Shown here: positions 33,843 to 42,527 of the stretch, piece by piece | Position numbering within the stretch: position 1 is the stretch's first letter | Layout: the number at the start of each line of letters is the position of its first letter | From: Bradyrhizobium sp. OK095 | Lineage (GTDB): Bacteria; Pseudomonadota; Alphaproteobacteria; Rhizobiales; Xanthobacteraceae | Assembly (NCBI RefSeq): GCF_900109945.1 | Contig: NZ_FOBX01000006.1 | Span: forward strand, 186,001-250,000 | Direction of reading: 5' to 3' | Length of the DNA stretch: 64,000 bases | Notes under the pieces: model-generated | What the model saw: only the letters and a program-made list of their open reading frames with translations | What the model was told of the DNA's origin: nothing | Database searches by the model: none | Position numbers and translations under genes: made by a program

Positions 33843-35189
33843 ATGAATTATCACGACGGCACTCTCGCAAAAACAAACGAGATCTCGACAGAGCCGTCTT
33901 TGCTGACGCGGGATGAATATTACCAGATCTGCCTTCGACACTTGAAAACGGGCGAGCTTGAACAGGCGGAAGCCCGTTGCCGGGAAGGGTTGGCCTCGGA
34001 TGCAAGCCATGCCGGCTTGCTTCATCTGATGGCCGGCGTGTCTCTCCTCAAGGGAGACTACGATGCCGCCATCAACTGGGCCGGCCGTGCGCTCACAAAC
34101 GACATGAAGGCGACCTATCTCGCAACGTTCGGGACGGCCCTGCAAGGCAAAGGGATGCAGGAGCAGGCGCTCGAGGCGTTTGAGCGAGCGGTGGAGCTTG
34201 ATCCCGTTGATCCGTCAATCTGGGAGAATTTTGGCAACGCCTTGAACAGGGCAGGGCATGTCAACCAGGCGAGCCTTTGCTTCGTCATCGCGCGGGCCTA
34301 TCAGAAGCTGCCGTTCCTGGCGGAATGCCGCTCTGCTCCCCGGAACGGCTGGAATGCCTTGACGGAGCAGTTCAATCCTCACCTTCGAAACCTCGCGCGG
34401 TCAGGCGCGATCCGCGATCCCATCCATTGCTTCTGGTCGGACGCGCTGCTGAGCGGGTTGTCGTATCTCTCGCTTCAGTCGATGATCCGCCAGGGCCATC
34501 CGGTTACGCTTTACACCTACGACGACGTGGCCGTGATGCAGGCGCTTGTGCCGTCCGGAGTCATGGTGGTCGATGCCGGCAGCGTCGTGCTGACTTCGAC
34601 CTACCACCATGCTCTCGTGCACAGCGAGATCCGCTACTTCAGCGACATCTTCCGCTACGCCGCCCTTCAAGAGTTTGGCGGATGGTGGCTCGATACCGAC
34701 ATCATCCTCGTCAAGCCGCTGGATTTTGCGTCGGAGCATGTGTTTTCCACGCAATGGTCGGGAGTCGAGAACGGCCATGTTTGCGTCGGCGGCGCGATGC
34801 GCGCGCCCAAGGGCTCGCTTCATATGGCCAATCTGTACGCCCTGTCGCTCCAGCGTCTTTTGGGCGAACGGCGTGTCGAATACGGCGCGGTGGGCCCGTT
34901 GCTGTTGAGCGAATATCTGCTTTTGTCAGATGACGAGAAGCTCCGGTCGTCGATCCTGCCTCCGACGGCCTTCAATGCGATCGACTGGTGTGAAGTAGAT
35001 TTGCTGGTCTCCGAAAGCCGGGAGGGCTTCGAGATCTTGAGCGACCCCCGTGTCACGGGCGTTCATCTCTGGGGGAAAGTTTGGGCCGAGCGAGGGCTGC
35101 GCCTCGATGCCGTCCCCGACCAGAGCGTAGCGGGTTATCTGAAGAAGATCGTTATCGAGCCGAATGAGTTGACGCAGCTCGCGGTGTAA
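33843..35189 (+). CDS. TPR-domain glycosyltransferase (GT32/DXD type)
   Basis: A 448-residue protein. About residues 20-160 form tetratricopeptide repeats (GELEQAEARCREGLASDASH, GDYDAAINWAGRAL, GMQEQALEAFERAVELDP). The rest is a glycosyltransferase with the sugar-binding DXD site in YAALQEFGGWWLDTDIILVKP, the pattern of Och1-like and alpha-1,4-glycosyltransferases. TPR fusion often means the acceptor is a protein, such as flagellin, or that the enzyme docks on a partner. The ATG at 33843 falls before the first TPR; upstream in-frame codons look random. Confidence 0.87.
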   Translation: MNYHDGTLAKTNEISTEPSLLTRDEYYQICLRHLKTGELEQAEARCREGLASDASHAGLLHLMAGVSLLKGDYDAAINWAGRALTNDMKATYLATFGTALQGKGMQEQALEAFERAVELDPVDPSIWENFGNALNRAGHVNQASLCFVIARAYQKLPFLAECRSAPRNGWNALTEQFNPHLRNLARSGAIRDPIHCFWSDALLSGLSYLSLQSMIRQGHPVTLYTYDDVAVMQALVPSGVMVVDAGSVVLTSTYHHALVHSEIRYFSDIFRYAALQEFGGWWLDTDIILVKPLDFASEHVFSTQWSGVENGHVCVGGAMRAPKGSLHMANLYALSLQRLLGERRVEYGAVGPLLLSEYLLLSDDEKLRSSILPPTAFNAIDWCEVDLLVSESREGFEILSDPRVTGVHLWGKVWAERGLRLDAVPDQSVAGYLKKIVIEPNELTQLAV

Positions 35190-35223
35190 TTCGACCGGGC
35201 TCAGGCGCAAGGCTGAGCGGAGT

Positions 35224-37122
35224 TCAGTCGATCATCTCAGCCCTGGTGGCGGTCTGACTGGGCCTGTCCTGGTCGCGCCAGAACCAGACGGTCACGATGC
35301 CGGAGCGGCCACGGACCTGCGTGAGCAGGGGACCTGTCAGGATGCCATCGGGGGCGCCGTGGAAGTCGGCCGCGTCCAGCAGCGTATCGGTCAGCGCGAG
35401 CCGCGCACAATTCTGGGCCGCAACCTCCATCAAGCGGCTCGCGACGTTGACGGTGTCGCCCGTCGCCGTGATGTGCTGGTGGCTTTCGCCGAGGCGGGAG
35501 GCGACGATCGGGCCGAAATGCGCGCCGATCTTGAAGCCGAGCTGGCCGCGGATCGCTGATGGCAACGAGGCGATCCAGCGATCGATACTGCGATACAGGT
35601 CAATCGAACATTTGAGCGCGCGCGCCGCGTCGTCGGGCATCGCGTGTGGCAGGCCGAACAGGATCATGGCGCCGTCGCCGAGAAACCCGGTGATCAGGCC
35701 GTCGCAATCGACCGCGGCCTTGTCGATCAGCGCATGAAACGCCTTCAGAAGATCCTGGAGCTCGTCCGGGTCGATCCCTTCGCTCAGCGCCGTGAAGCCT
35801 GAGAGATCGATAAAGACCACGGCCGCATCCTGCCGGACCGGCGTGGATAGAAAGTTCGGATCGCGCGTCAGCCATTCCTGCACGGCGGGCGCCTGGAATT
35901 GCGCGAGCGACCGGCTCTTGGCGGCAAGATATTGCGTGCGGCGGCCTCCCGCCCACAGCTGCACGCCGGCGAAGACCGCGACCGGCGGCACGGCGGCGGC
36001 GAGCGTGGTTGCGGCGTTCAGCCAGACGCCGTGCGTGAACGCGAACAGATTGAGCCCGGCCCAGGCGATCATCACCACAGCTGCCGCGACGATGCCGAAC
36101 GCGCTGCGCCGCCAGGCGAGCAGGCCGACCAGCAGCATCGGCAGCAGGATCGCGGTGAGCGCGTCGGCGATGTGAACCCTGCGGTCGCGCACGATGTTGT
36201 CGCCGGCGACGAGATGCGTGATCGCGGTCGAGATCACCTCGACGCCGGGCATCAGGGAGTCGAACGGCGTCGGATAGAAGTCGCCGCCGCCGGCGACCGC
36301 GGCGCCGATCACGACGATCCGGTTCTCGATCGCCGCGCGATTGAGTGTGCCGTCGAAGATGCTCTGGGCGCTGACGGTGCGGATGGTGCGGCGCGGGCCG
36401 TAATAGGTGATCGGCAGCGCGAAATCGGTATCGGTCGGCACCGCGCGATCGCCGAGCATGAGTTGATCGGGCGCGATCGTCAGCGGCTTGTCGAGCGCGC
36501 GCGTCGCGACCCGCAAGGGAAATGACAGCTCGACCTTGTCGCGGGTCCGGAACAGCATCGGCACCGAGAGCGGCGAGCCCGATTGTCCGGTGGCGACGTT
36601 GACGACGCCGACCTCGGCGTGATCGGTGAAGGCCGGCAGCGGCAGCAGGAAACGCTCGGCCTGCGGCAGGGCGGCGAGGGGACCCTGGCTGCCCGGCTCC
36701 ACCGTCTCGCTGGCGGACGGGAAGATCGCCGCGGCGGCAAGCACCACGGGACCGGTGGCGAGCGTGTTGGCCAGCGTAGCGTCGCCGATCGCGGCGCTGC
36801 GGTCGACCAGCAGCAGATCGATCGCGACGACCTTCGGCTTGAACTGAACGATGGTGTCGACGACACGGGCAAGATCGGCGCGCGGCAGCGGATAGCTGCC
36901 GCCGCGTTTGACCACGGTATCGTCGATCGCGACGATGGTGACGAGATCGGGCGGCGTCTGCACGCCGCGGACCTGCGTCCGCAAATCGGTCAGCGTCGCC
37001 TCGAGCCGATCGAGAAAGCGCAGACGGCCGTTGGCGTGAGCCGCATAAATGCCTGCGCCCCACAGCGCGGTGAGAGTGAGGGCCACCAGGATCTGAAAGC
37101 GTCTCGTCATGACGTATTGCAA
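35224..37122 (-). CDS. CHASE2-domain adenylate/guanylate cyclase
   Basis: A 632-residue sensor cyclase. An N-terminal helix leads to a large periplasmic CHASE2 domain (about residues 30-300), then three helices (ADALTAILLPMLLVGLLAW and following) and a class III cyclase domain. Metal-binding Asp residues are in FIDLSGFTAL and GFLGDGAMILFG, and DTVNVASRLM carries the catalytic Asn/Arg, so it should be active. Starts at 37122 or 37110 are both possible. The FecR-like gene upstream, 100 bases away and on the same strand, is probably its partner. Confidence 0.92.
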   Translation of the reverse strand: MQYVMTRRFQILVALTLTALWGAGIYAAHANGRLRFLDRLEATLTDLRTQVRGVQTPPDLVTIVAIDDTVVKRGGSYPLPRADLARVVDTIVQFKPKVVAIDLLLVDRSAAIGDATLANTLATGPVVLAAAAIFPSASETVEPGSQGPLAALPQAERFLLPLPAFTDHAEVGVVNVATGQSGSPLSVPMLFRTRDKVELSFPLRVATRALDKPLTIAPDQLMLGDRAVPTDTDFALPITYYGPRRTIRTVSAQSIFDGTLNRAAIENRIVVIGAAVAGGGDFYPTPFDSLMPGVEVISTAITHLVAGDNIVRDRRVHIADALTAILLPMLLVGLLAWRRSAFGIVAAAVVMIAWAGLNLFAFTHGVWLNAATTLAAAVPPVAVFAGVQLWAGGRRTQYLAAKSRSLAQFQAPAVQEWLTRDPNFLSTPVRQDAAVVFIDLSGFTALSEGIDPDELQDLLKAFHALIDKAAVDCDGLITGFLGDGAMILFGLPHAMPDDAARALKCSIDLYRSIDRWIASLPSAIRGQLGFKIGAHFGPIVASRLGESHQHITATGDTVNVASRLMEVAAQNCARLALTDTLLDAADFHGAPDGILTGPLLTQVRGRSGIVTVWFWRDQDRPSQTATRAEMID

Positions 37123-37181
37123 TCTTCTTTGTCGCCCGCGCCTTGCTGCGCGGGCCTTAATTGTTCAGGTCGTATTGGCCC

Positions 37182-37238
37182 AGTCTCGTTACTGACCAAG
37201 TCTCGTTACTGACCAAGTCTTGTTACTGACCAAGTCTC
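37182..37238. repeat. 17-base tandem repeat at the 3' end of the FecR-like gene
   Basis: The unit AGTCTCGTTACTGACCA occurs at 37182-37198, 37199-37215 and, with one change, 37216-37232, then a six-base remnant. The third copy contains the TAA stop and last codons (Arg-Leu-Gly-Gln) of the minus-strand gene; the others lie after the stop. It looks like slippage that duplicated the gene end twice. Confidence 0.9.
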
Positions 37239-37744
37239 GCCATCAGCGCGTCGACGCGCGGCTGGCCCCATGTCTTGACGGTCAGCGGGCCGGTTGCCTC
37301 GACGTCGACGCCTTCGCCCGGTCCGAGCACGACGCCGCGTCCGCGGCTCCTGCGGGTGACGCCGACACGGCCATCAGCGACGAAGACCGAGGTTTTGGCA
37401 TCGGCGACATCGACCGCCCATTTGGTGCCGCGCACTGCGGCGATGGCCTGTGGCGTCAGCACCTTGAAGGGGTTGCCGCCGGGCTTCTTGGGCACCTCGA
37501 CCAGCAGCGCTTTGCTGCTCAACTCGACGGAGTCTATATGTCCGTCGCGGTTGGCGTCCTTAAGTTCAAATCTGGCGCCGCTTTCGGCAACGATGGTGAT
37601 GCCGTTGTCGCAGTGCCAAACTTCCGTGCCGGCGGCCGCTGGCGACGCCGTGCAGCCCGCATTGGCAGCAGGCTGTGCATTCGCAGACCCGATCAACTGA
37701 AACAACGCCAGAGCAAAAAAACCAGCGCCCGCGATCCCTCTCAT
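37223..37744 (-). CDS. Secreted FecR-domain protein
   Basis: A 173-residue protein: signal peptide (MRGIAGAGFFALALFQLIG, cleavage near ANAQ), then a FecR-type beta domain with PFKVLTPQAIAAVRGTKWAVDV, TSVFVADGRVGVT and VVLGPGEGVDV. FecR domains bind periplasmic ligands or signal to membrane partners. GGAGG lies five bases before the ATG at 37744, which fixes the start over longer options. Transcribed toward the CHASE2 cyclase, it may pass a cell-surface signal to it. Confidence 0.88.
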   Translation of the reverse strand: MRGIAGAGFFALALFQLIGSANAQPAANAGCTASPAAAGTEVWHCDNGITIVAESGARFELKDANRDGHIDSVELSSKALLVEVPKKPGGNPFKVLTPQAIAAVRGTKWAVDVADAKTSVFVADGRVGVTRRSRGRGVVLGPGEGVDVEATGPLTVKTWGQPRVDALMARLGQ

Positions 37745-38293
37745 GCCAGCCTCCATTTGCGTGCGTGGCACAGTTCAAGGCAATGTTGATACGGTACCGT
37801 ATCACACGCAGAGGCTGCTGAAAAGTGCCGCTCTCGCAGCTATTTCCTCGTTCCGGTCTTTTCCAGTCCGGCGCGATCAACTTTCGGTCAGGCCGAACTA
37901 TCTTTCTTCTCCCGCTCCAGGCAGGCGGGGAGGACGACGCAGAGCGAGCGCGCGCCAGCCTCGCGCAACGCTTCCCCGCTATCTTCCGGGTATTGAAGAC
38001 CACGAAAAGGACTTGGTTGGTGGGTTTAGAGAGGCGGCCGGCGACGTCCGCTGAGCGTGCTGAACCGGCCGAGAATCATGGTTAACAGTGTCGCCTAAGT
38101 CCGTAATTCTGCGGGCTTTTTTCTCGAAATGGCACAGCGTTAACGAGTTGCCCTACATCTGCCCGAACTTAATCCGCATTTAACTAAAAGTCGCCTTAAT
38201 GACGCTCCGACCTCCTGCGAAATGCTGTTCCCGGATCGTGACCAGCGGCACTTCTAAGGGGGACTTAGTGACACTGTCCTGGACGCAAGGCGA
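37745..38293. other. 549-base divergent intergenic region
   Basis: This gap separates the FecR-like gene and the DUF2778 gene. It holds the 18-base palindrome at 37787-37804 and, from about 38090 to 38290, a relatively AT-rich stretch that probably carries the promoter and long leader of the DUF2778 gene. Short open frames in the middle (for example 37825-38085) have no ribosome site or recognisable product. I see no tRNA or clear terminator. Confidence 0.6.
37787..37804. promoter_or_regulatory. Perfect 18-base palindrome upstream of the FecR-like gene
   Basis: TGATACGGTACCGTATCA reads the same on both strands. It lies 43 bases before the FecR-like start, where an operator would control that gene and the CHASE2 cyclase. 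The length and lack of a loop fit a dimeric repressor of the TetR or MarR type, but no candidate regulator is adjacent. Confidence 0.65.
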
Positions 38294-39451
38294 ATGAGTA
38301 CGAGTATCGCTGCGCAGAGTAACGCGGCACGTAAGTTCAAAAATCCTGGCAAGAATTCATATCGGAAGCCTTCCCGGAAAATGACCCCGCAAAACGTGCT
38401 TGGCGCCGCTGTGATCGGCTGCGTCGTGCTTACCGGCTGGACCGTCTACAACAATATCTTCGCCGCCAGCGCCTTCCCGACCGTCGACAGCGCCGGTTAC
38501 GACGAGCCCGTGATCAAGCGCGCGCCCAAGGTTGCGCTGCGCGAGGCGGGCGACGCCATCAAGGAAGCGTTTGCGCTGCTGCCCGACCGCTTGCAGGTCG
38601 TAGCCCCGATTTCGCGCGAGATGTTCAACGAGCGTTTTGCCGCGGCGGCCACGCAAGGCGTGGACTCGAACGCGGCGAGCGCCGTGCCTGCGACCAGGGT
38701 CGCCGAGGCCCCGAAGCAGAGCGTGATCGCGAGGGTCACCGAAGCGCTGAAGCCCGCGGCGTCGGCCAAGATTGCTGACAAGGGTGCGGACAAGGCCAAG
38801 CGCGCACCGGACGCGCAGATGCAGCTGGCTTCGGCCGACCCGGCCGAGATCGTGCCGGCGCCCGAGGCAAAGCCAAAATCCTTCGCCGACCGCGCCAAGG
38901 CCGCGGTGATGTCGATCACCGGGCCGCGCCAGTCGATGGTCGAAAAGCTCTGGGGCAAGCGTGAGCCGTCCGGCGGGCTGCTCGCCTATGCCTCGGCCGA
39001 TGCCAGCGTGACGTCTGCCATCGCGCCGAAGGAGCAGAACCCCATGCTCGGTGGTTCGTTCCCCTATGAGCGCGACACCGCAGTCTATGACATCACGGCC
39101 AAGATGGTCTATCTGCCCGACGGCACCAAGCTCGAGGCGCATTCCGGCCTCGGCTCGAATCTCGACGATCCGCGCTCCTCGCGCACCCGCATGCGCGGCG
39201 TGACGCCGCCGCACATCTACATGCTGAAGCCGCGCGAGGCGCTGTTTCACGGCGTGCCGGCGCTGCGCCTGACCCCGATCGGCGGCGAGAACGCGATCTA
39301 CGGCCGCGACGGTCTGCTCGCGCACACCTTCATGCTCGGGCCGAATGGCGATTCCAACGGCTGCGTGTCGTTCAAGGACTATTACGCGTTCCTCGACGCC
39401 TACCGCAACAAGGGCATCCGCAAGCTCGCGGTGCTGGCGCGGGTCGAGTGA
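38294..39451 (+). CDS. DUF2778 (Tlde1-like) cell-wall enzyme, membrane-anchored
   Basis: A 385-residue protein. After a basic N-terminus comes one membrane helix (about residues 35-57, VLGAAVIGCVVLTGWTVY), a low-complexity periplasmic region rich in Ala, Lys and Pro, and a C-terminal DUF2778 domain with HTFMLGPNGDSNGCVSF, the His and Cys of an L,D-transpeptidase-like active site. It probably trims or exchanges peptidoglycan stem peptides. A strong terminator follows. Relatives include type VI secretion effectors, but no secretion genes are nearby, so a housekeeping role is more likely. Confidence 0.85.
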   Translation: MSTSIAAQSNAARKFKNPGKNSYRKPSRKMTPQNVLGAAVIGCVVLTGWTVYNNIFAASAFPTVDSAGYDEPVIKRAPKVALREAGDAIKEAFALLPDRLQVVAPISREMFNERFAAAATQGVDSNAASAVPATRVAEAPKQSVIARVTEALKPAASAKIADKGADKAKRAPDAQMQLASADPAEIVPAPEAKPKSFADRAKAAVMSITGPRQSMVEKLWGKREPSGGLLAYASADASVTSAIAPKEQNPMLGGSFPYERDTAVYDITAKMVYLPDGTKLEAHSGLGSNLDDPRSSRTRMRGVTPPHIYMLKPREALFHGVPALRLTPIGGENAIYGRDGLLAHTFMLGPNGDSNGCVSFKDYYAFLDAYRNKGIRKLAVLARVE

Positions 39452-39474
39452 TCTCAGCTCATATAAGATGATGC

Positions 39475-39501
39475 AAAAGGGCCGCTCGCAGCGGCCCTTT
39501 T
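39475..39501. terminator. Bidirectional rho-independent terminator
   Basis: AAAAGGGCCGCT (39475-39486) pairs perfectly with AGCGGCCCTTTT (39490-39501) around CGC, with TCTTTT beyond. A-rich on one side and T-rich on the other, it can stop both the DUF2778 transcript and the opposing SDR transcript. Confidence 0.92.
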
Positions 39502-39511
39502 CTTTTGTGCT

Positions 39512-40336
39512 TCAGCCCGGCCAGCACTGTCCGCCGCCGTCGATCCTCAGCACCTGGCCGGAAACGAAGGCGCCCATGGGGCCTGCGAAGAATTCGACGA
39601 CGCGCGCCACCTCGTCGACGGTCGCGATGCGGTCGAGCGTGCCGGTCTCGACCATCCGGTTCGCGTCCACCGCGCGCGTGCCGAGGAAACGGCCGGTGCG
39701 GGTATCGCCGGGCGCGATGCAGTTGACGGCGATGTCGTAGGGGCGGAGCTGGTCGGCGAGGCATCGCGTGTAATGGGTCACGCCGGCCTTCGACACCGCA
39801 TAGATCGCGCCCTGGGTGCGTCCCTTGAAGGCGGCGACCGAGCCGAGCGTGACGATGCGGCCGCGTTTCCGTTCCATCATGCCCTTCGCGACCGCCTGGC
39901 AGGTCAGGATGGTCGAGAGCAGATTGCGCTCCAGCACCGCGCGCACATCGGCCTCCTTGATGTAGACCGCGTCGTTCGGATCAGGCTTGCCGCCGGCGGC
40001 TGCGATATCGCCGCCGGCATTATGCACGAGAATGCCAATCGGGCCGAGCGCGGCCTCAGTCTCCGCAATCACGCGTGCGATGTCTTCGCCCTTGGTGAGG
40101 TCGCCGAGCACGCGCTGGCTGCGGACGCCGAATTGCTGGCCGATCTCTGCGGCCACCGCGGTGAGCGTCGTGCCCTCGCCATATTCCGCCGGCCCGTTCT
40201 CGCGCATGCCGTGGATGGCGACGTCGGCGCCGAGCGCGGCGAGCTTCTCTGCAAAGGCGCGGCCGAGCCCGCGCCCCGCGCCGGTCACGAGCGCAACCTT
40301 GCCTGCCAGAATCTTCGCCGTGTCATGCGATGTCAT
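39512..40336 (-). CDS. SDR-family oxidoreductase
   Basis: A 274-residue classical short-chain dehydrogenase: VTGAGRGLGRAF (residues 17-28) binds the nucleotide, VHNAGG the coenzyme, and YAVSKAG holds catalytic Tyr and Lys; the catalytic Ser is in GSVAAF. It reduces a ketone or oxidises an alcohol; no neighbour hints at the substrate. It ends at the shared terminator. Confidence 0.9.
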   Translation of the reverse strand: MTSHDTAKILAGKVALVTGAGRGLGRAFAEKLAALGADVAIHGMRENGPAEYGEGTTLTAVAAEIGQQFGVRSQRVLGDLTKGEDIARVIAETEAALGPIGILVHNAGGDIAAAGGKPDPNDAVYIKEADVRAVLERNLLSTILTCQAVAKGMMERKRGRIVTLGSVAAFKGRTQGAIYAVSKAGVTHYTRCLADQLRPYDIAVNCIAPGDTRTGRFLGTRAVDANRMVETGTLDRIATVDEVARVVEFFAGPMGAFVSGQVLRIDGGGQCWPG

Positions 40337-40418
40337 GATCTTGTTCCTGTCGAGAGATGTCAGTCCGCTGCGGGATTAAGGCCGATCGCCGTCGCCTGCG
40401 CTGCGTGATATCGCACGA

Positions 40419-41765
40419 TCAGCGTTTGACGAAAACCAGGTTACAGGCGCGCGCCTCGTTGCGCTTGCCGTTGCCCCGGGTGCGATCGAACTGCGCATCG
40501 ACCGTGAAGGCGTAGGGAGAGCCGGGTGGCAGGTTGTTGAGGGTGTAAGTGCTTGCTCCCGTCGTGCCGCGCGCGCTCAACGTCGTCTTGCCGTTCGCCG
40601 GGATTTGACCGTCGATCTCCAGCCGGTTGACGCCATTTTGGTTTTGAGCCTCGGCGTGAAACACGCCGTTCGCAACGGTGCCAGCCAATCCCCTGGTAAA
40701 ACCCTGTGCTTTGCCTGCGGTAGGGCAGTTCAACGTCACGTCCCAACTGCCGTCGAAATCCTTGCTGTCCGTCGTCCTCACGTTGCCGGCAGGTGCCAGC
40801 GCCGTCTTCTGCTTCAGGCCTTCGACCCGCGCCTTGGCGAGGGTGGCGAAGATGCAATTCGGGAATCTGGCGAGGTGGTCTTCATAGGCGGCCAGCGTGC
40901 CGATGCTATCAGCGGCTTTCCAATGGGCCTCTGCGGCGGCGCATGGATCAGCCTTCGGCGCGGCCTGGGGCGCTGCTGGTGCCACCGTGACCGACACAGG
41001 TCCGTTCAGATAAAACTTGCCGATGATCGACAGCGACAGCTCCGGCAACTGGGTCTTGCCGCTGTTGTCATAGACGTCGCTGCTGATGTCGCGAAAGACG
41101 TCGCCGATTTCCTGCGGCTCCTCGATGTGTTTCAGGAACGCCGTCGTATAGGGGCTGTTGCGGCCACTGCCATCGGCGGCGACCTGTCCCGATTGCGTCG
41201 AGAACGACACGATCGTGCCGCGCGGCGCCTCGACCTTCGACAGTCCGCGTCCGATCGAGGCCGCGCGGGTCGCCGAGCGCTTCAGCATATCGGCGAGCGG
41301 ATTGTCGCGGCAGGAATCCAGCACGAGGATCCGCAGGTTCTTGGCCTGCTGCAAATCGTTCACGATGTCGTCGACCCGCACGAAACGCTTGAGGTCGGCT
41401 TCGTCGGTCAGCACGGCATCGACCGGCATCAGATAGTTGACGCCGTTGTACTGCATGGCATGGCCGCTGTAATAGAACATCGCGACATCGGCCCGGCTTG
41501 CGGCGCGCGCGAAGCGGATGGTCAGGTCCTGCATGTCGGCCTGGCGGAGGTCGATGCCCTGGAGCACCTCGAACCCGCTGCGCCTGAGCGAGCTAGCGAC
41601 GTCCTCGGCATCGTGCGACGGGTTGGGAAGCTGCGCCGTGGAGACATAGGCGCCGTTGCCGATCACCAATGCGACTCGCGTGTCCGCCGAAGCGGGGGCA
41701 AGGCTTAGCCAGAAGGCGAGGAGGGCCAGGACAAATTGCCGCAAAATTCCAGAAGGAGCACGCAT
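40419..41765 (-). CDS. Secreted caspase-family (metacaspase-like) protein
   Basis: A 448-residue protein: signal peptide (residues about 1-28), then a caspase p20-like domain starting RVALVIGNGAYVS. The catalytic His is in FYYSGHAMQYNG and the Cys in VLDSCRDNP. After the protease come a Pro/Ala linker, a short helical segment (CAAAEAHWKAADSIGTLAAYEDHLARFP) and a C-terminal beta-rich domain of about 120 residues with two cysteines. It is likely a periplasmic protease with basic-residue preference; its target is unknown. The start at 41765 gives a clean signal peptide. Confidence 0.88.
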   Translation of the reverse strand: MRAPSGILRQFVLALLAFWLSLAPASADTRVALVIGNGAYVSTAQLPNPSHDAEDVASSLRRSGFEVLQGIDLRQADMQDLTIRFARAASRADVAMFYYSGHAMQYNGVNYLMPVDAVLTDEADLKRFVRVDDIVNDLQQAKNLRILVLDSCRDNPLADMLKRSATRAASIGRGLSKVEAPRGTIVSFSTQSGQVAADGSGRNSPYTTAFLKHIEEPQEIGDVFRDISSDVYDNSGKTQLPELSLSIIGKFYLNGPVSVTVAPAAPQAAPKADPCAAAEAHWKAADSIGTLAAYEDHLARFPNCIFATLAKARVEGLKQKTALAPAGNVRTTDSKDFDGSWDVTLNCPTAGKAQGFTRGLAGTVANGVFHAEAQNQNGVNRLEIDGQIPANGKTTLSARGTTGASTYTLNNLPPGSPYAFTVDAQFDRTRGNGKRNEARACNLVFVKR

Positions 41766-41876
41766 GAATGCCTTCCAGGGGAAATATTGAAAAATATTCC
41801 TCCAGATTAGCGCATGCCGCGCCGGCATCAATGGCCTCGTGATGGAACCGTCAGATTTGGCGGCCGTGACATCCTG

Positions 41877-42515
41877 TCACGCCGCGCTCGTCGCTATGGT
41901 TTTCCGCAGCGCCATCTCGGTCACAATCGCATCCCGCACCGCGGGGCGCGCCTGCATGCGGTCGAGATAGGCCGACAGGGACGGCCATTGCGCGATGTCG
42001 ATCCCTGCCGGACGGAGCATCAGCAAGGCCCAGGTGAGATGAGCATCCGCGACGGTGAAACTGTTGCCGACGAGGAATTCGCGGCCCGCAAGATGCGCCG
42101 ACGGCACCGCCAGCGTCTGTGTGATCCTCGCACGCGGCTTGGCGAGCGAGCCATCGTCCTTGTACCAGAAGGTCGGGAACAAGAAGGCCTTGTGGATCTC
42201 GGTGCCGATGAAGCTCAGCCATTCCTGGAGGCGATAGCGGTCGGGATCGCCGAAGGGGGGCGCAAGGCTGGCTTCCGGTTTCACGTCGGCGATGTACTGC
42301 AGCACGGCAGCACTTTCGGTCAGCCGGTCGCCGTTCTCAAGCACCAGGACCGGCACCGCGCCCATCGGCGAGATGCCGCGAAAGTCGCTGTCGTCGTCTA
42401 CGACCTTCTTGGTCCAGATATGGGCGAGGTGATATTGCGCCTCGATGCCGGCCTCCATCAGCGCGATGCGGCTGGCGAGCGAGCAGGCCATCGGAAAGAA
42501 GTACAGTTTCAGCAT
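41877..42515 (-). CDS. Glutathione S-transferase family protein
   Basis: A 212-residue GST: thioredoxin-like N-domain (KLYFFPMACSLASRIALMEAGIEAQYH) with a Cys-Ser at residues 10-11 as in the beta-type active site, the cis-Pro region AVPVLVLENGDRLTESAAVLQYI, and a helical C-domain. It conjugates or reduces electrophiles with glutathione. It follows the isochorismatase-type gene by 12 bases; both are probably controlled by the divergent LysR regulator. Confidence 0.9.
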   Translation of the reverse strand: MLKLYFFPMACSLASRIALMEAGIEAQYHLAHIWTKKVVDDDSDFRGISPMGAVPVLVLENGDRLTESAAVLQYIADVKPEASLAPPFGDPDRYRLQEWLSFIGTEIHKAFLFPTFWYKDDGSLAKPRARITQTLAVPSAHLAGREFLVGNSFTVADAHLTWALLMLRPAGIDIAQWPSLSAYLDRMQARPAVRDAIVTEMALRKTIATSAA

Positions 42516-42527
42516 CGCGTTGCTCCG

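Noticed and set aside
37182..37238. Tandem repeat as a CRISPR array
   Set aside because: Units are directly adjacent with no spacers; it is a simple 17-base triplication.
37825..38085. An 86-codon plus-strand frame in the long gap before the DUF2778 gene
   Set aside because: No ribosome site, no signal peptide or domain, and repeat-like composition in the middle.
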